Shown here one piece after another: positions 13,581 through 14,799 of a DNA stretch of 14,799 bases (its first letter is position 1; each line of letters begins with the position of its first letter). A program made the translations under genes and the position numbers. This stretch comes from Candidatus Hebobacteria bacterium (GTDB taxonomy: Bacteria; Armatimonadota; Hebobacteria; Hebobacterales; Hebobacteraceae): the NCBI GenBank assembly GCA_029821235.1, contig JALGTT010000037.1, positions 1-14,799 on the forward strand, in the 5' to 3' direction. The notes under the pieces were generated by a model. It had not been told where the DNA came from, did no database searches, and worked only from the letters and a program-made list of their open reading frames with translations.

Positions 13581-14795
13581 ATGGCATCGCACGCGGCAAG
13601 CCCCACCTCCGAGGAGGTTGCGGCCCACCTTCGCGACCTCCGCAGGCGGCACCCCGATCTGGTCAAGGTGAGCAGGCTGGGGGAGACCAGGGAGGGGAGA
13701 CCATTGCACGCGGTCACCATCACCGACCCCGAGGCCCCGGCCAGGGAGAAACAGCACGTGCTCATCACCGCCGGCCACCACGGGAACGAGGAGAGCGGAA
13801 GGCTGGTGGCGCTGGCCGCGATGGACTGGCTGGTGACCGGGGCGGCGGCCGCGGTGCGCCGCAGACAGAAGATCGTCATCCTGCCGAACATGTGCCCGGA
13901 TCTGGCGGAGAGGGATCAACGCCTGCCGACCAGGGGCCGGCCCCCGATGCGGGACCACGGGCCGGGCGGCCCCCGCACGCCGGAGGGGAAGGCCTTTCAG
14001 CGGGTGGCGCGCGCGCTCCAGCCGGAGGTGTATGTGGATATGCACGCGCGCGGGTTTTCCGGCTGCAGTTACGACATGGTGCTGTGGTCGGAGCCGAGGT
14101 CCTATCTGGAGGACGACTATCTGCTCCACCGCATCGCGGCGGAGATGGGGGAGGCCGGGGAGCGGGCGGGCATCCCCCATGTGGTGCATCCCCTGAGTTG
14201 GCCGGGATTCATGAGCGAGAGCCCGGATGTCTCCAGCGCCAACGCGTTCTGCTACCGGGAGTTCAAGTCCCTTTCGTTGCTCACCGAGACCGCGGAGAGC
14301 AACGAGTACTCTCACCCGGCGCGGCTGCGGGCGAGAAGCGGACTCGCCAGGCTGAAGGCGCTCCTCGCCTGGGGCAACCGCCGGTTCCCCAAACTGCCCT
14401 ATCCCGGGTATCCGTGCTATCTGATGGGGATGTTCCAGGGCGGGCTGGTGGCGGTGGGGAGAACCGCGGCGGAGAGACGGAGGAGCAGAGTGGAGTTATG
14501 GCGGCGCCGGCGTCATCTGAAGGAACTCTACTTCGGCCCTCACCCGACACCCCCGGACGAGTTGTGCATTCGCATGCGATACGCGGGCCCGGAGCTGCGC
14601 GTGGGGGTGGGCGTACAGACGCGGGTGCGGGGAGAACGCCGCATCGCGGAGGCGCGGCTGGACGGGCGGAGGCTGCGGCCGTCCCGGACCAATGGCTACT
14701 TCACCTGGCAGTACGAAGGCCATACGTATCTCGTGATCGCGCTGCCCAGACTCAAGCCCGGGGAGCGCGAGATAGAGGTGCGGCTCGGCCGGTAG
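13581..14795 (+). CDS. M14-type zinc carboxypeptidase-like protein
   Basis: A 404-residue protein. The metallopeptidase core shows the zinc motif H67-x-x-E70 within AGHHGNEESG, an NMCPDLAERDQR loop corresponding to the family's N-P-D-G-x...R region, a YVDMHARG segment with H155 as likely third zinc ligand, and SLLTETAE with E236 or E239 as candidate catalytic glutamate. These fit M14 carboxypeptidases and succinylglutamate-desuccinylase-like enzymes, which hydrolyse C-terminal peptide or N-acyl bonds. A beta-rich region follows from about residue 312. No signal peptide is seen, so it may act in the cytoplasm; export of such an enzyme would need another route. The gene is 82 bp after the anchored-protein gene and ends four bases before the window end, so what follows is unknown. 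The ATG at 13581 has GGGAG 7 bases upstream. The substrate is unknown. Confidence 0.8.
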   Translation: MASHAASPTSEEVAAHLRDLRRRHPDLVKVSRLGETREGRPLHAVTITDPEAPAREKQHVLITAGHHGNEESGRLVALAAMDWLVTGAAAAVRRRQKIVILPNMCPDLAERDQRLPTRGRPPMRDHGPGGPRTPEGKAFQRVARALQPEVYVDMHARGFSGCSYDMVLWSEPRSYLEDDYLLHRIAAEMGEAGERAGIPHVVHPLSWPGFMSESPDVSSANAFCYREFKSLSLLTETAESNEYSHPARLRARSGLARLKALLAWGNRRFPKLPYPGYPCYLMGMFQGGLVAVGRTAAERRRSRVELWRRRRHLKELYFGPHPTPPDELCIRMRYAGPELRVGVGVQTRVRGERRIAEARLDGRRLRPSRTNGYFTWQYEGHTYLVIALPRLKPGEREIEVRLGR

Positions 14796-14799
14796 GGGG

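Overview
The window is GC-rich bacterial DNA, densely packed with genes, most with clear Shine-Dalgarno sites and several GTG starts. The gene mix suggests an uncultured environmental lineage of the Armatimonadota/Planctomycetota type: a giant DUF6785/DUF6784 membrane protein beside a Gfo/Idh/MocA oxidoreductase and a fucose-isomerase-like gene, an ECF sigma factor with a C-terminal extension, and REP-like GC-rich repeats. The phylum is an inference from family content and is not proven here.

Layout. (1) 1-1610, minus strand: a sugar-metabolism pair, a Gfo/Idh/MocA dehydrogenase followed by an L-fucose/L-arabinose isomerase-like gene cut by the window edge. (2) 1706-3700, plus: a 664-residue polytopic DUF6785/DUF6784 protein, divergent from the dehydrogenase across about 95 bp. 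(3) 3701-4211: a 0.5-kb gene-free stretch with a cluster of REP-like palindromes carrying a CCCGCCCTACA tail, then a G-run tract. (4) 4212-7134: an ABC exporter with a PH-like and zinc-ribbon N-terminus, followed by a DUF1854 gene. This pair is known from cyanophycin loci, but no cyanophycin gene is present here. (5) 7276-7830: a small membrane-anchored protein of unknown function. (6) 8034-9306: an ECF sigma factor whose C-terminal domain lies in another reading frame. A tandem GGCC duplication at 8518-8525 exactly explains the shift. The C-terminal part contains an internal duplication. (7) 9307-9418: a short convergent gap full of palindromes. (8) 9419-10831, minus: an HlyD-type periplasmic adaptor with no transporter partner in view. 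(9) 11061-14795, plus: a co-directional run of a secreted tandem NTF2-like protein, a radical SAM protein with a reduced C-terminal cysteine set, a membrane-anchored protein and an M14-type zinc carboxypeptidase-like protein.

How the genes may work together. The isomerase and dehydrogenase probably act in sugar or sugar-derivative catabolism, with the DUF6785 protein perhaps linked through the shared divergent region. The ABC/DUF1854 pair is probably one functional unit. The 11061-14795 run looks like an operon with one candidate promoter upstream, but a shared function is not evident.

Nothing here is a clear-cut undescribed system. The items most worth following are the frameshifted sigma factor with its duplicated effector domain, the palindrome cluster, and the radical SAM/anchored protein/M14 run. 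No tRNA, rRNA, CRISPR array, insertion sequence or origin was seen.
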